Below, piece by piece: positions 30,659-41,889 of a stretch of DNA of 64,000 bases. Position numbers and translations under genes: made by a program. Source of the DNA: Cymbomonas tetramitiformis (lineage: Eukaryota; Chlorophyta; Pyramimonadophyceae; Pyramimonadales; Pyramimonadaceae); the NCBI GenBank assembly GCA_001247695.2, contig LGRX02034683.1, positions 1 to 64,000 on the forward strand. Reading direction: 5' to 3'. The notes under the pieces were generated by a model. That model was given only the letters and a program-made list of their open reading frames with translations, did no database searches and was not told where the DNA came from. Each line of letters opens with the position of its first letter. The first letter of the stretch is position 1.

Positions 30659-33600
30659 CTAGATCGAGTTTCCATGTGCTCGGGTCGTTCGACCTTCTTC
30701 CCTGGGCTTGACGACGTCCTGCTTGTCGGCAAGGGATGGCACGTGTGTCATATAGCTCCCCTCGAGCACCCAACAGTCATTATCCTCGTCGTGATCCAAC
30801 TTCTGGTCCACATACAGCCAGTTAGGGGGCAACAGCTGTTCCACCATCACCCACTTCTGCTCGAGGCAGCGGACGAATTCCACGCAGACATGCTCCTGGG
30901 AAGGTCTAGCTGGCAAGTCCTCAGGGAGCTCCTGCAGGATGCGGCAAAGACGCGCCACATGGTGCCGGTCCAGGTACAGCCTCTGGTCCGCCCAGTTGTG
31001 GTCAAGATCAGCGCCCAGAGGTGGGCGACCCCCCGTCGACTGGCTATCGGTAATCCACTTCGTGCGCCCACCCACCCAGGGGTTTGGTTCTGCGTAAAGC
31101 TGCGCAAGCATGCGCTCTGACCCTGCCAGCTCGGCGGACGTCAGCGGCGCCAGGTAGCTCCTTCGGCCTCCCTCAAGCGAACACGTGTGAACGCGAGATG
31201 CCGCCTCGACCTCTGCGCGTGTGATGGCTCGGGGTCTAGGGGGCGCAGCAGATGGCCCTGACGAAGGCATTGGTGACCCCACCGGCGACTCCTCGCCGTC
31301 AAGGATGTGCTCAGACCGAATCCCAGAGGCAGCAAACCTCTCCTCCCTTGTGCCCAAGGGCGGGCACTCCAGCCATCTGCACTCCGTCTCATGCCCAAAG
31401 ATCTCAGATTGTAAACATACCACCGGGTCCAACCTCCTGGGCTGGTGAGGACGCTTGGGTGTCGTCATGTCGACCAGCGGAAGAACCACCTCAGCATCCA
31501 GGCCCAAGACCTTCGGTGCATGCGACACGGCCACGCAACTTCCCAACTTGATGTCAATCATCAGGGAGTTCTTCAGCGGCCCAGTGCCTATCAACAGGTC
31601 CCAGGAGTTCTCAGCCTCGAAGGTCACGAAGGCGTACAAGCGGTGAAGCGTCATGTGCGGCGTGCCCGCTGCCAGAATGACGTCCACGTAGCAATAATGG
31701 GTGAACTTCGTGGGACTGTTGTCACATCTGGTGACCTTGGCGCCGGTGGTGGCTTCGTAAATCGTGAGACCCAGCCGTCTCACGACAGAGATCGAGATGA
31801 TGTTACAGTTGGCGCCGGTGTCCATGAGGATTGCCCGGTACAGCATAAGCTCGCCACCGGATGACACCAGCGCAAGCCCCTCATATAGAGTGGCATTCTG
31901 CAACTTGCAGATGGGCTGAACTTGAGCCATCAATAGCACCTGCTCGTCGGTCAGATGCTGCGCCATCTTTGCCCTCAGTGCGTCGTAGGCGGAGGTCTTG
32001 ATGGTACCAGCTCGCACATGTCCATGGTCACTGAAGTCAACCACCCCCAGATCGTCCACGTAGGCAGCAGCTGCACATCGAGCGGTGGCGCTGTCGACCA
32101 CCCCGTTGGGCATCTCGTCCAACGGAACCTCCTCGGTTGCACGATGTCCTGAACCGTCTGCTTCCCTTCTCACTCCTTGCGTCGCTGTAGCGTGCGTGTC
32201 TTCCAACTCATGCTCATTGACCTCAGCGGGCTGTTCGGTTGCATCATTCGGATCCTTGCCCAGGAGCTCCTCCAGTGCCACAAGATTCTCGATGTCCTTC
32301 GGGAGGTCAATGGCGTTCTGGGATATCAGGATGGCAGCAATCTGCGAGCAGGCACGCACGGAGCTGCGAAGATTGGATGCCAACAGGTGGACCTTCCTGC
32401 TGAGTACGTCGGGAGGGACGGCTCTAGGCACCTGAGCGGCCCTGTCGAACTCCTCCGGCGTCTTGACCTGGAAGCCCCGCATCTGCTGAGTGTTGCCCAA
32501 GGCGACAGCGGCGCTGGCCTGGAGACTCGGTGCGTGATCGATGCCAACACCATGACCACCTCCCAAACCACCCCCAGCAGGGCAGTCCTGCTCATCCTCC
32601 TCGTATTCTGCCTGTTGGGTGAAGTTGGAGTTGTACTCGGTATCCGCATCGCTGGCCTCTGATAGAGCCTGTGCATCGGCGATCTCGTCATCCTTTGGAG
32701 GTGACCCTGCCTGGAGGCCTGACAATTCTGCAGCGAGCTTCTCCTTAACCTCGGCACTGGCAGCCACTTGCTGCTGCTGCTGCTGCTGCTGTGGTTGCTT
32801 CTGCTTGGCCTCCGGGAGCTTAAGCCACTCCTTGGTGGTGATCCCCATCTTGTGCTTGTCAAAGCGGTGTGCGATGTTGTAGGCACGCATCTGGGCATTC
32901 TTAACCTCATCTGGCCACTTGGAGTTCTGTCTGTCCTTATGGAAGTTGGGCGGCACCCGGGAATCACGACACCCCGTGTAGCAGCGATCTGGGGAGTGAG
33001 GCAGGCGCGTGAAGCACCAGTCACACTGAAACTTCTTCGAAGCATCGGGTGGTGGCACCTTGCTGTAAGAAGGTTTCTGACGCTCGGCATTATTCGCTTC
33101 CCTCACAGGCTTCTTGGCGTCGTCGCCACCATGCTGTGCCTGCTCCTTCTTCTTGGGGTCCCTGCGTCTGTCCCCAGTCTTGGAGGCAGAACCCGAGCGC
33201 CTCATGGTTGACACCAGCGCAGACAGGTCAAGCCCCATCTGCCTGGCCTCGAAGCAGGAGTACACGCAGTTGAGCCTGCGAACCAGCTCCTGCTGCAGTG
33301 TGAGGGCCCAAGCCTCTGCATCATTCTTGAGCTTGTCCTGCACCTCCACAATCACCTCGAGGTCCTCCCAAGTAACCCTGTTGGGGGCAGGATGGCTGAC
33401 ACGCAGCTGCTCGGACACGCGATCTCGGTATTCTTTGATGCGCAGGCCCTTGATGCATTCCTCGATGTTCTGCCTGACGACGGAGTCCTCCACCCTTCTG
33501 CCAGTGTTGAGAGCTGCCTCCCTGCGACGACAGCTCTTCACGTAAGCGAGGCCGTCCTGCTCGTTGGTCTGCGGCTTGGCGATCAAGAGATCTTCCTTCT

Positions 33601-34381
33601 CTTTGGTGCCCTTCATTAAGAATTTAGCTTCGAGCTCTGCAACGAACGCCCTCAAGGCCCAAGAGTAGTGAGAATCTTCAGTGCCATCTGGCCCCGTGAG
33701 ACCCCTCGTGGAGGTTCCCTCGCCTGCCCACTCATCAGACGCCTCGCCATCCTCATCACCATCCTCGAACACCTTACAAACTGCCCAGGTTGACCCTGGC
33801 GCCAGCTCATGAAAAGGAGGCTGAGCACAACGCACAGATCCCTGGTAGGCATCTCTCATGGTAACGTCCTTCAGGACATGGCAAGCGTGTGAAGCCATGA
33901 CGCCATTCTTCAGGTAGGCAGCACACCACCAGTCATAAGCGACTGAGGTGGCATGGTCATCCCCTGCTAGAAACGATGGTATGCTGTCCCACAATGATCT
34001 GTAGTCTGGTCTGGACCCAGCGAAGGCCTCCTTCTGCTGCTGACTGAGCGCATGGTAAGATGCTGACTTCATGTACCTACGCTTCCTGGCCTCAAAAGCC
34101 CGCTGGACTTTCGCCACCATGTCCACGAAACGCCTGATGAAGAGCGCTCTGTCCTCACTCTTACTACCGGTGTACTGGAGTCTGACGTCTTCCTTGTCAA
34201 GTGAGTGGCTCTCCTTCTCATAGTGATCCATCTCGTCTACGTCGTCAAACGCAAAGAGAAACTGGTTTGCAGGCGCTGAGGCTACTACTGCTGCTGCGAG
34301 TGCTGCTGCTCCTAGCGCTGTTGCTGCTGGAGATGACGGTGCGGAGGGAGTAGTTTCTGAGCCCGACCCCTCTGCGCTCAT
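30659..34381 (-). CDS. Gypsy A gag-protease
   Basis: 1240 residues beginning MSAEGSGSETT. The capsid-like helical region spans roughly 60-400. A Cys-rich zinc-like motif (CDWC...CYTGC) lies near 470, replacing a classic CCHC knuckle. A polyglutamine run from CTG/CAG repeats is at about 32770-32800. The retroviral-type aspartic protease active site ILMDTGANCNIIS is near residue 851. The C-terminal 250 residues have no recognised domain. It ends in TAG with the same frame open for 366 codons more, so stop read-through could make a longer product. It is the structural and processing protein of A. Confidence 0.8.
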   Translation of the reverse strand: MSAEGSGSETTPSAPSSPAATALGAAALAAAVVASAPANQFLFAFDDVDEMDHYEKESHSLDKEDVRLQYTGSKSEDRALFIRRFVDMVAKVQRAFEARKRRYMKSASYHALSQQQKEAFAGSRPDYRSLWDSIPSFLAGDDHATSVAYDWWCAAYLKNGVMASHACHVLKDVTMRDAYQGSVRCAQPPFHELAPGSTWAVCKVFEDGDEDGEASDEWAGEGTSTRGLTGPDGTEDSHYSWALRAFVAELEAKFLMKGTKEKEDLLIAKPQTNEQDGLAYVKSCRRREAALNTGRRVEDSVVRQNIEECIKGLRIKEYRDRVSEQLRVSHPAPNRVTWEDLEVIVEVQDKLKNDAEAWALTLQQELVRRLNCVYSCFEARQMGLDLSALVSTMRRSGSASKTGDRRRDPKKKEQAQHGGDDAKKPVREANNAERQKPSYSKVPPPDASKKFQCDWCFTRLPHSPDRCYTGCRDSRVPPNFHKDRQNSKWPDEVKNAQMRAYNIAHRFDKHKMGITTKEWLKLPEAKQKQPQQQQQQQQVAASAEVKEKLAAELSGLQAGSPPKDDEIADAQALSEASDADTEYNSNFTQQAEYEEDEQDCPAGGGLGGGHGVGIDHAPSLQASAAVALGNTQQMRGFQVKTPEEFDRAAQVPRAVPPDVLSRKVHLLASNLRSSVRACSQIAAILISQNAIDLPKDIENLVALEELLGKDPNDATEQPAEVNEHELEDTHATATQGVRREADGSGHRATEEVPLDEMPNGVVDSATARCAAAAYVDDLGVVDFSDHGHVRAGTIKTSAYDALRAKMAQHLTDEQVLLMAQVQPICKLQNATLYEGLALVSSGGELMLYRAILMDTGANCNIISISVVRRLGLTIYEATTGAKVTRCDNSPTKFTHYCYVDVILAAGTPHMTLHRLYAFVTFEAENSWDLLIGTGPLKNSLMIDIKLGSCVAVSHAPKVLGLDAEVVLPLVDMTTPKRPHQPRRLDPVVCLQSEIFGHETECRWLECPPLGTREERFAASGIRSEHILDGEESPVGSPMPSSGPSAAPPRPRAITRAEVEAASRVHTCSLEGGRRSYLAPLTSAELAGSERMLAQLYAEPNPWVGGRTKWITDSQSTGGRPPLGADLDHNWADQRLYLDRHHVARLCRILQELPEDLPARPSQEHVCVEFVRCLEQKWVMVEQLLPPNWLYVDQKLDHDEDNDCWVLEGSYMTHVPSLADKQDVVKPREEGRTTRAHGNSI

Positions 34382-36146
34382 ATACTACGTGTCAAGGTCC
34401 TGACTGGTCCGTCCTCGTGCCAGCCGTCGTGCCTCACGTTCTCTGGAATGGACAGAGGCAGCGCTTGGCTCTGCCTCTCCCTCCGTGGTGAAGTGCTGTG
34501 TTGATGCTCAGTCAACAGGACCAAAGGCTAGTCCCCCCTCTCAGCGCAAAGCTCGTTCCCCAGTAGACTGGAGGCTTGACTCAGACTGGCTCAGGCCAGT
34601 GCACTGAGTGCCCCTGGATTCGCCTTGCTGAACAAGTGAAAGAACGGAACGCGTGTGGGCAGCGAATGCCTAAAGGTCCAGCACTGCGCTTCAGCGCTCT
34701 GAATCAGCAGCAGATGCAGAGTATTTGTGCGAGGAAAAATTAAAGCTGGGCCAGTGTGCTGAGCACTTCTGGATTAGCTGGGCCAGAGTTCATAAAGAGG
34801 ACAATGACAGTGAGGGCAACTCCTCAACACCAAGAAATAGCACTGATATGCAGCGGTGTGAGCTAGGCCAGTGTGCTGATGAGCACCCCTGGATTCACAA
34901 CACCACTGCTAATCAAGAAAGCCATGGCTGGCATATAAGCTCACTCCCCAGTCCAGTCCAACAAACAAGTACCAGGTCGCTGACAGAGTTGGAAGCTAAG
35001 CCAGTATGCTGAGCACTCTGGATTCGCAGCACTACTGCTGATTCAGAAGGTGGCCCGTGATATGAGGGCCTCACCGGTTGACCAACACTGTAGAAAGGAT
35101 AGAAGAATTCTCCAACACATTGTGATAAGGCAGCAGAAGGTCACTCCAGTAGTGAGCAGCACTCCAGGCTGGAAACGTAATTAACTCTAAATCCACCAGG
35201 TCACTGTGTCAAACCAGGGAATAAACCACTCAGTTGTCGCCTTCAGAGTTGATGCAGCTGCCAGTCCTCTAGCAAGCTCTTCCTCTGCTTCAGGCTTAGG
35301 CCAGTACACCAGGGGTGTCCCTGGATTAACCGTCAGACAAAGTGGAGCTGCCCAAGAAACCGTAAGTTGCAGTTCCAGACATAGAGCAGTGATTCACTGC
35401 TGATCCACTTCTTCGCTGGTAAATAAAAGCAGATGTCGCCGCTAATTAGCTCGCAGGCCAAGCACACCTGCCTTTCAGCTAAGCCAGTACACCAGGGGTG
35501 TCCCTGGATTCACTTCAGACAAGGTGGCCAGCTGGAGAGCCCACTGGAAGATAGTTCATCAAGGTGCACATCAGCTGTTGATCCACTCTTAGCCGGTAAG
35601 ACAGAGCAGATGCCGCTGCTGATTAGCTCCCAGGTGACACACACCTGCCTTTCAGTTAAGCCAGTGCACCAGGGGTGCCCCTGGATTCACTTCAAGCAAG
35701 GTGGTCAGCTGAAAGAACCACTGAGAGCTGCTCATCCAGGTGTACATTAACTGCTGATTGACTTTGTCGCTGCCGCCGCCCAAGCTCATGCCGTGCTGAT
35801 TAGCTTAAAAACTGAAGGACACCTGTCAGCAGCTAGGCCAGTGCACCAGGGGTGCCCCTGGATTCGCTGAAGACAAAGGTGTTGAGCATATCACTGTGCA
35901 GAAGGAAACCGCTCATGTCTAGTGAATTCAAAGCTGATCCGTCGCCGCTGTTGCTGGAAGCTCTTCCAGTGCAAGTACCACCAAGTTCAGGGAAGAAAAA
36001 GGTTCCGCCAGTGCACCGTGGGTGCCCCTGGAGTCGCCTGACTTCCGAATCCGCTCTTTCAACTGCTGCTAACTTCTCGCCAAAGGGCCTTCACTTCCGG
36101 ATTAACACTGAAATAAAAAGCCGCTCCGCGCAGGACATTATTGTTT
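34382..36146 (-). other. Gypsy A 5' leader with repeated GC-rich stem-loops
   Basis: No ORF. A motif GCCAGTGCACCAGGGGTGCC continuing CCTGGATTC recurs about nine times (near 34590, 34748, 34865, 34997, 35301, 35483, 35660, 35840, 36005), spaced 115-300 bp. Better copies contain the perfect hairpin CCAGGGG-TG-CCCCTGG. Such leader structures could serve packaging or dimerisation; that is inference. The sequence next to the LTR (AAACAATAATGTCC in sense) is not a usual TGG-type primer site. Confidence 0.65.
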
Positions 36147-36399
36147 TGAAAAAGTATGAAAACAGCAGTAAAATATATCCGTCAAAATTGATATTATATC
36201 ACAAAATACGAATTATTGTGTGTACAAAAGCTGTGAGCAGAACTGTCTTAGCACTCTAGCACTGGCACGCGAACAGCCACCTAGTACTTGCGAAGGCAAA
36301 ACAATAATGAGTCCACTAGCCTGACCTTCGGTCAGAGCCTACTTATATCTCAATGTCCCTACAGATCTGCAACCCTTGGGAAAGCTTTCCATAGGCATG

Positions 36400-37627
36400 G
36401 AAACGGGTGAAAACCCTATGGAAAAGCCCTATGGAAAAGGGAAAATGGATACTGGAGGTTATCTCGAAAACAAAAATTTTGAGTTTCCATCCCTATACTC
36501 ACCCTTGGGAAGGTTTTCATTATTTTCCAGGGCATTCCATAGGGTGATTGTGCTTTCCATAGGGTTTTCCAAGGCATTCCATAGGGATGATTGTGGCGTC
36601 CATACCTATGGAACGTTTTCCATAGGGATGGAAGGAATCGTATGGAAAATATCGTATGGAAAACCCTATGGAAACCCAATGGAAAGTCCTGGAATATCAA
36701 GCGCTTTCCGTACCTATGTCATCCCTATAGCCTTCCTATGGAAAGCCGTATGGAAAACCCTGTGGAAAAACACACGGATCCGTTCCATCCCTATGATAAC
36801 CCTATGCTGGCCCTATGGAACCTAATAGGTCATACCTATGGAAATCTTTTCCCCAGGCATGGTACCCCTTGGGAAACTTGTTTCCATACGGACGGTGTAC
36901 CTATGGAAGCGAATTCCATAGGCGTAGTATCCCTTGGGAAGCAATCTTCCATACGGTCGATATACCTATGGAACGTTTTCCACAGGTATGGTATCCCCTG
37001 GGAAAGATCTTTCCATACGGACATTATGCGTACGGAAGACGGGCCCATACACTTAGCGTCCCTTGGGAAATAGGTTTCCATACGGCCGACATACTTATGG
37101 AAAGGTTTTCCACTGGGTGGCTCACCTTTGGGAAAGATTGTTCCATAGGATGGCTATACCTATGGAAACACAATTCCATACGTGCTGTATACTTATGGAA
37201 AGGTATTCCATACGGATATTATACGTATGATTCCGTTAACAGCATCAGGAGTATACCTATGGAAACGCTTTCCGTAGGGTGACCCGCCCTATGGAATTCA
37301 TATTCCATACGGTTATTATACTTATGGAGAGCATTTTCCGCAGGTGTACTATACCTACGGAAAGCTTTTTCCCCAGGGATACCATGCGTATGAAAACCGT
37401 ATATTATAGGTATGGAAAACATCTTTCCCTACGTATGTTATCCGTATGGAAACTATTTACTATAGGCATAGTATAGGTATGGAACCAGTAAATATATATG
37501 GTTTCCATAGGCACGATATAGGGATAATATCGGGATGCTATACGTATGGAACTTAATTAATATTTACTTTCCATAGGCACAGTAGTGGGGCAGTATAGGG
37601 ATACTGTACGTGTAGCACTGACTGTGT
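36400..37627. repeat. CCTATGGAAA-type satellite, left part of element II
   Basis: Irregular short repeats built on TATGGAAA, TTCCATA(G/C)GG, CCCTTGGGAAA and TATACCTATGG in both orientations. No coding sequence. The vocabulary matches the terminal repeats themselves (GGGAAAGCTTTCCATAGG), so the array looks derived from the element ends. Confidence 0.85.
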
Positions 37628-37876
37628 AGCATACATATTGCACATTAGCAACATGCAGTGTGTTCACTATGTTTCCACTGTGCGAGATAAACAAAATACT
37701 CGAGCATCTTTACTACGATTAACATGTATCTGGCTAGGCAGAAAGGAATACGAATGGGACTATCAAATTTTATCATACCAACGAATACACAAAATAATGT
37801 TCTACTCGTGCACTTTCTATTTACAATACGCAAAATAATGTTCTTCTCGTGCTCTTTCTATTTACAAGATGCCAAC

Positions 37877-38283
37877 CTAAACGTTGACGTTGTACTCGAG
37901 GCCGTCGATTTTCTCCATCTCGCTTCGCTCCAAAACAACCGATCTAAAATGGAAAGTAAAGAGCCAACACTTAGTAAAAAAGCGGAAACGCACAAAAGAA
38001 TATTCTATTGAAAACATAAAGGACTTATCAACCTAGAATGTTTGAAGGGATGCTTGAAGTTGACGTTGTACTCGAGGCGGTCGATTTCCTCCATTTCGCC
38101 CTCCTCGAAAACAGCCAATCTGAAAAGGAAAGTAAAGAGCCAACACTTAGTAAAAAGCGGAAACGCACAAAATAAACCGTTATTGAAAACATAATTAACA
38201 ACCGAGCAACCTCAAATAAATGCGAATATGAACGCGAGATGAAAACCTAATATGACTTCGCCACGCGAACGTTTTCAGCGGAT
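37877..38283 (-). pseudogene. Copy of the small spliced gene of element I, shortened
   Basis: Exons 38283-38247, 38119-38033 and 37943-37877 correspond to 4608-4572, 4444-4358 and 4268-4178 with the same splice sites. The last exon has lost the segment encoding the end of NVNFKHPVKRSR and stops after NVNV through a new TAG. The rest is preserved. Confidence 0.5.
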
Positions 38284-38376
38284 CTGAAAAACGAAACCAA
38301 CCAACTAACGTTTAGTAAAGAAGAAAGAAAATAGCAGTCGTCAACGAAAGAAGCAAAGGAAAGTAAAAGGGGGATG

Positions 38377-38444
38377 TGGAGTGAGTTGGATTTGAACCAA
38401 CTATTTCGAGTGCAAAGGACTCGCGGGAATTTCCCGTTCACTCC
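38377..38444 (-). tRNA. tRNA-like sequence, copy of 4702-4769
   Basis: Same acceptor (GGAGTGA/TCACTCC), T arm and anticodon stem as at 4702-4769; the variable region reads AAATA instead of ATATA. Loop CCTTTGC with C at position 33. Conservation of all stems in two elements may reflect recent shared ancestry rather than selection. Confidence 0.5.
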
Positions 38445-38833
38445 TAGTCAAAGTTTCACGCATGCCAAGTATGAGCGCGCGAAGCACACACAAAATAATA
38501 CACACGCATAACCAAAACATGCACTGCAAACCAGTGCCATATTGCAACCTGTGAGAATTAAAAATATCACAGCACGCAACTCACTGGCGAGGCTGCTGCA
38601 ACATTGCTGACGGCGAACTGTGAAGAGTGCAATAACGTGAGTTTGAACTTGACCGTTCAGAAAAATCGAAGTGCTCAAAAACTTTGCCGTTCAGAAGTCA
38701 CATCGGATCGACTCGTCATGCGAGCACGATCGACGATGACGACGATGATGACGATGCGATGTCTCAGACTCTCAGTGACATTGCATCGGAGATAATCGAC
38801 TTATAAAATTTAAACTGGGATTAAATGTAATCA

Positions 38834-38915
38834 ACCCTTCGTAATGGTCTACAGTAGAGGTGGCCGTCGTTCTCAGTCTCAATCGAACCTATGAGATCCC
38901 GATTTTTTTTGAAGT
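38834..38915 (+). repeat. Degraded tRNA-like sequence after the shared module
   Basis: AACCCTTCGTAATGGTCTAC and CTCAGTCTCAATCGAACC keep the layout of the tRNA-like sequence at 5175-5254, but the A and B boxes are damaged. A T run follows at about 38905. Confidence 0.4.
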
Positions 38916-38949
38916 TCCAGAAATAAAATCTCGACTAGCCAAAATTGCG

Positions 38950-39945
38950 CATACAGGCCGCAATTTTGTTTTTTTGCCCCCCTCGTCAGTGAACAAATGG
39001 TTTGTTTTCTTGGGGGTGATCGAACAGGCTCATTTTATTTGGGGGGTTTTTGGCGGCGGTAGGGGGTCTTCCATAGGGGTTTCCATAGGGATAGGCTCTG
39101 GATTTCCCATAGGGCACACCACTTTTTCCACAGGCTCCGGATTTTCCATATGGTACATTGGTGATGTTTTTTAACCTGTTTCCAGGCCATTCCACAGGTA
39201 TGGACGCCACTATCATAGGGATGATCTCTGTGGCATTCCTTAACAGTGTAATTCTGCATTTTCCATAGGCATTTTCCAAGTGCGGCGTGTTGCTGTTGTA
39301 GAGTTTAAAAAGGGCCTGTTTTACCCTGCCCTATTTTTCATTTTTTTGATTCCATCCCTATAAATTACCTATGGAATCCCGAAAATGGGGTGAGCCAACC
39401 TATGATCACCCTGTGGAAACGATTTCCATTGGGGCCTGTGGCAAATTTTCCAGAGCCATTCCATACGATTTTGAGATAGGGGATTTAAAAGTGCCCTATG
39501 GAAAGGTTTTTGCCCTATGGAAAGCCAATGGAAATGCGTTCCCATAGGTTTTACATAGGGGTTTTCCATCCCTGTGTAATTATTTCCAGCCCTACGGACG
39601 CCACTATTATAGGGTTAACACCTCGACCGTTCATAGAATATCAACCCAATATCCCTATGGAAAATTCAAGTTATTTTCCCATAGGTTGTATAGGGTGGGC
39701 ATCCCTATGGAACCAGAATACAGCATTCCTAACGTATGTCCACCCTATGTCCACCCTACGTTCATGGTATGGAAGGTATTGAACACCTTCCATAGGGATG
39801 TCATTGGGCGGACCGCCCTATGGAACACATCGTATTGTTTCCATGCCTATGCCCACCCTACGCCCACCCTATGACCACCTCATGATCACCCTATGCCTAG
39901 CAAATGAAAAGTTAAAAAGGAAGCAACGGTTCCAAGTAGTCATGC
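38950..39945. repeat. CCATAGGG/CCCTATGG repeat region of element II
   Basis: Non-coding, with repeated TTTCCATAGGG, CCCTATGGAAA and, near 39850, CCCACCCTA(T/C)G units. Nothing else is recognised. Confidence 0.75.
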
Positions 39946-39999
39946 GTGCTGGTATGGATGGTGTGTTGTGGGCCAGTATTAAACAACCACGGGGTCGAC

Positions 40000-41889
40000 A
40001 TGCCACCATGTCCTTGCACCGTGTGCCGACTACAAGTTGAAAAACCTCTTCGAACGATACAACGACATACGAAGCTATACAAGAGATGGCAAGGAGCGGT
40101 ATACATGGGGGAAAGTAGTAGTGAAGACGATACTTCAAGTGATGACGGGGGTGACCGTAATGGTGGTGATGGTGGTTCCCTTGGAGGTGATGATGACATG
40201 GAAGATGCCAATGCAGAAGCGGACGAAATTCTCCAGGATCATTTGAGAAAGCTGGAAGAACATTGTGCCCGTCTCCTAAGTCCTGCTGCCAACGATGAGG
40301 ATATGGATAACCAAGAGGCACCCCTCTTTCTGTATTTCCCAAGGGTGGGCGTACGTATGCCAACAGGTGGGCATAGGTTGGGAAATCGTTGAACGTTTCC
40401 ATAGGGTGGGAACAGGCATTCCCAGAGGCGGGTATAGGTAGGGCGCTGGGTAAGTATGCCTATGGAAAGCATTGGACGTTTCCAGTGGGTGGGCATAGGG
40501 CGAGCATTGGGCGGGCATAGGTTGGGAAAACATGGAATGTTTCCATAGGGTGGGCCTGAGCATTCCCAAGGGCGGGTATAGGTGGTTCACTGGGTAGGCA
40601 TGCCTATGGAAAGCATTGGATGTTTCCATAGGGTCGGCATAGGGTGGGCATAGGACGGGCATAGGGTGGACATGCGGAGGGAAATGCCTTTTTTTATTTT
40701 GCAGTTCCTGTAAAGTTGGGGATGCCTCTCGTGATTTCACAGGTCGTTGATCACGTCTATGCCGAGAAGGTTTCAACAATGCATCGTCTTGTCATTGATC
40801 TGCTGGAAACGAAATCCGAGCACAATGCTACCCAATCCATGTTTGATCAAATCTTCAATCTCATGCGGCAAACGGTGATTGGCAACGTTGACATCATCGG
40901 CAATCAGAGACGAAATGGTTTCCCGACCTCCTTCAAACAAGCTTTGTCTATGTGGAAGGATTTTGCCCTGCCGTACCATACCGCCGACGTTTGCAAAAAT
41001 GAATGCATGATCTTCACTCCGGGCCGGCATGACGACCTTACCCGGTGCCTCCATTGCCACAAACTTCGGTGTCACCCCAGCTCTCGACGTAACGGACGGC
41101 TTATTCCGGGAAAGCCGTACAAGGTATTTAGGTTTTGGCGCTTGGACGAACTCCTGCCGATGCTATATTTGATACCAGAGATGGCCGAGCTCTTGGTATC
41201 ATGGAAGATAACTACACCCGCGGAGAACGACGATCTGCCGGTTGTGACTACGTTTCATCGTAAGTGTATCCCTCCCACATGCTCACCCTATGCCCACCCT
41301 ATAACATCCCTATGATCACCCTATGTCCACGCTATAACATCCCTATGATCACCCTATGTCCACCCTATGCTCACCCTATGCCCAATTCACAATTGCCTTG
41401 CATCCTATGTTGACCCTATGCCCACCCTATAGCCGCCCTATGTCCACCCTGTGCCCACCCTATGCTCACCCTTTGGAAAGTATGTGTTGCAGGTACGGCG
41501 AGCTTCTGAAAATTTATAGCATCCCGATTGGCAGGAAACAATTTGTTTTCCTCAAAGTAAGATGGTTTCCATTGAAGGCAGCATTTCAAGATACCGTGGC
41601 GAACAATATGATGTTGAGGTCGGACTTGCCATGGGACCTTTCCGAGGTTTTCATCCAAGCATTTGAGATTGAGTGCTTGGTGTGCATTGTACCCATTCCA
41701 TGGAACTTTGACCGGTTCATCACGACCAAGAGAATTCCAGCTGGACGACCCGATGCAAATAGGTTGGTATATTATCTCGGCGAGCACAAACTCGGTTTCA
41801 ATGATCCACCATGGAGATATGATAAAGACAAGATGATGCTCATACTAGATAGGCATGTAGATTTTGTGGGCGACTTACATGACGAATAA
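40000..41889 (+). pseudogene. CACTA TNP2-like transposase gene, internally deleted
   Basis: Exon 1 (ATG at 40000 to about 40344) encodes MPPCPCTVCRLQV, an acidic Ser/Asp-rich stretch and a short coil. Exon 2 (40705-41259) resembles the N-terminal TNP2 region (ADVCKNECMIFTPG, TRCLHCHKLRC, RFWRLDELLPML). The last exon (41493-41889, stop TAA) matches DUF4216 and aligns with the 9482 exon of element I (YGELLKIYS...FLKVRWFPL versus YGIINAILR...FLKCDWLPV) but lacks the PHD finger. The transposase core present in element I (7572-9347) is missing and the 41259/41493 junction is out of phase, so this is a deletion derivative. Introns consist of CCTATGG / CCCACCCTATG repeats. Confidence 0.7.

Larger units (their letters stand above)
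37628..38786. repeat. Module shared with element I (3898-5147)
   Basis: Nearly identical to the element I copy, with small indels: a deletion around 37690 (interior of the first sub-block), a shorter GATGAC run, and a 40-bp loss at the end of the last exon. It carries the same minus-strand exons and tRNA-like sequence. Confidence 0.9.
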
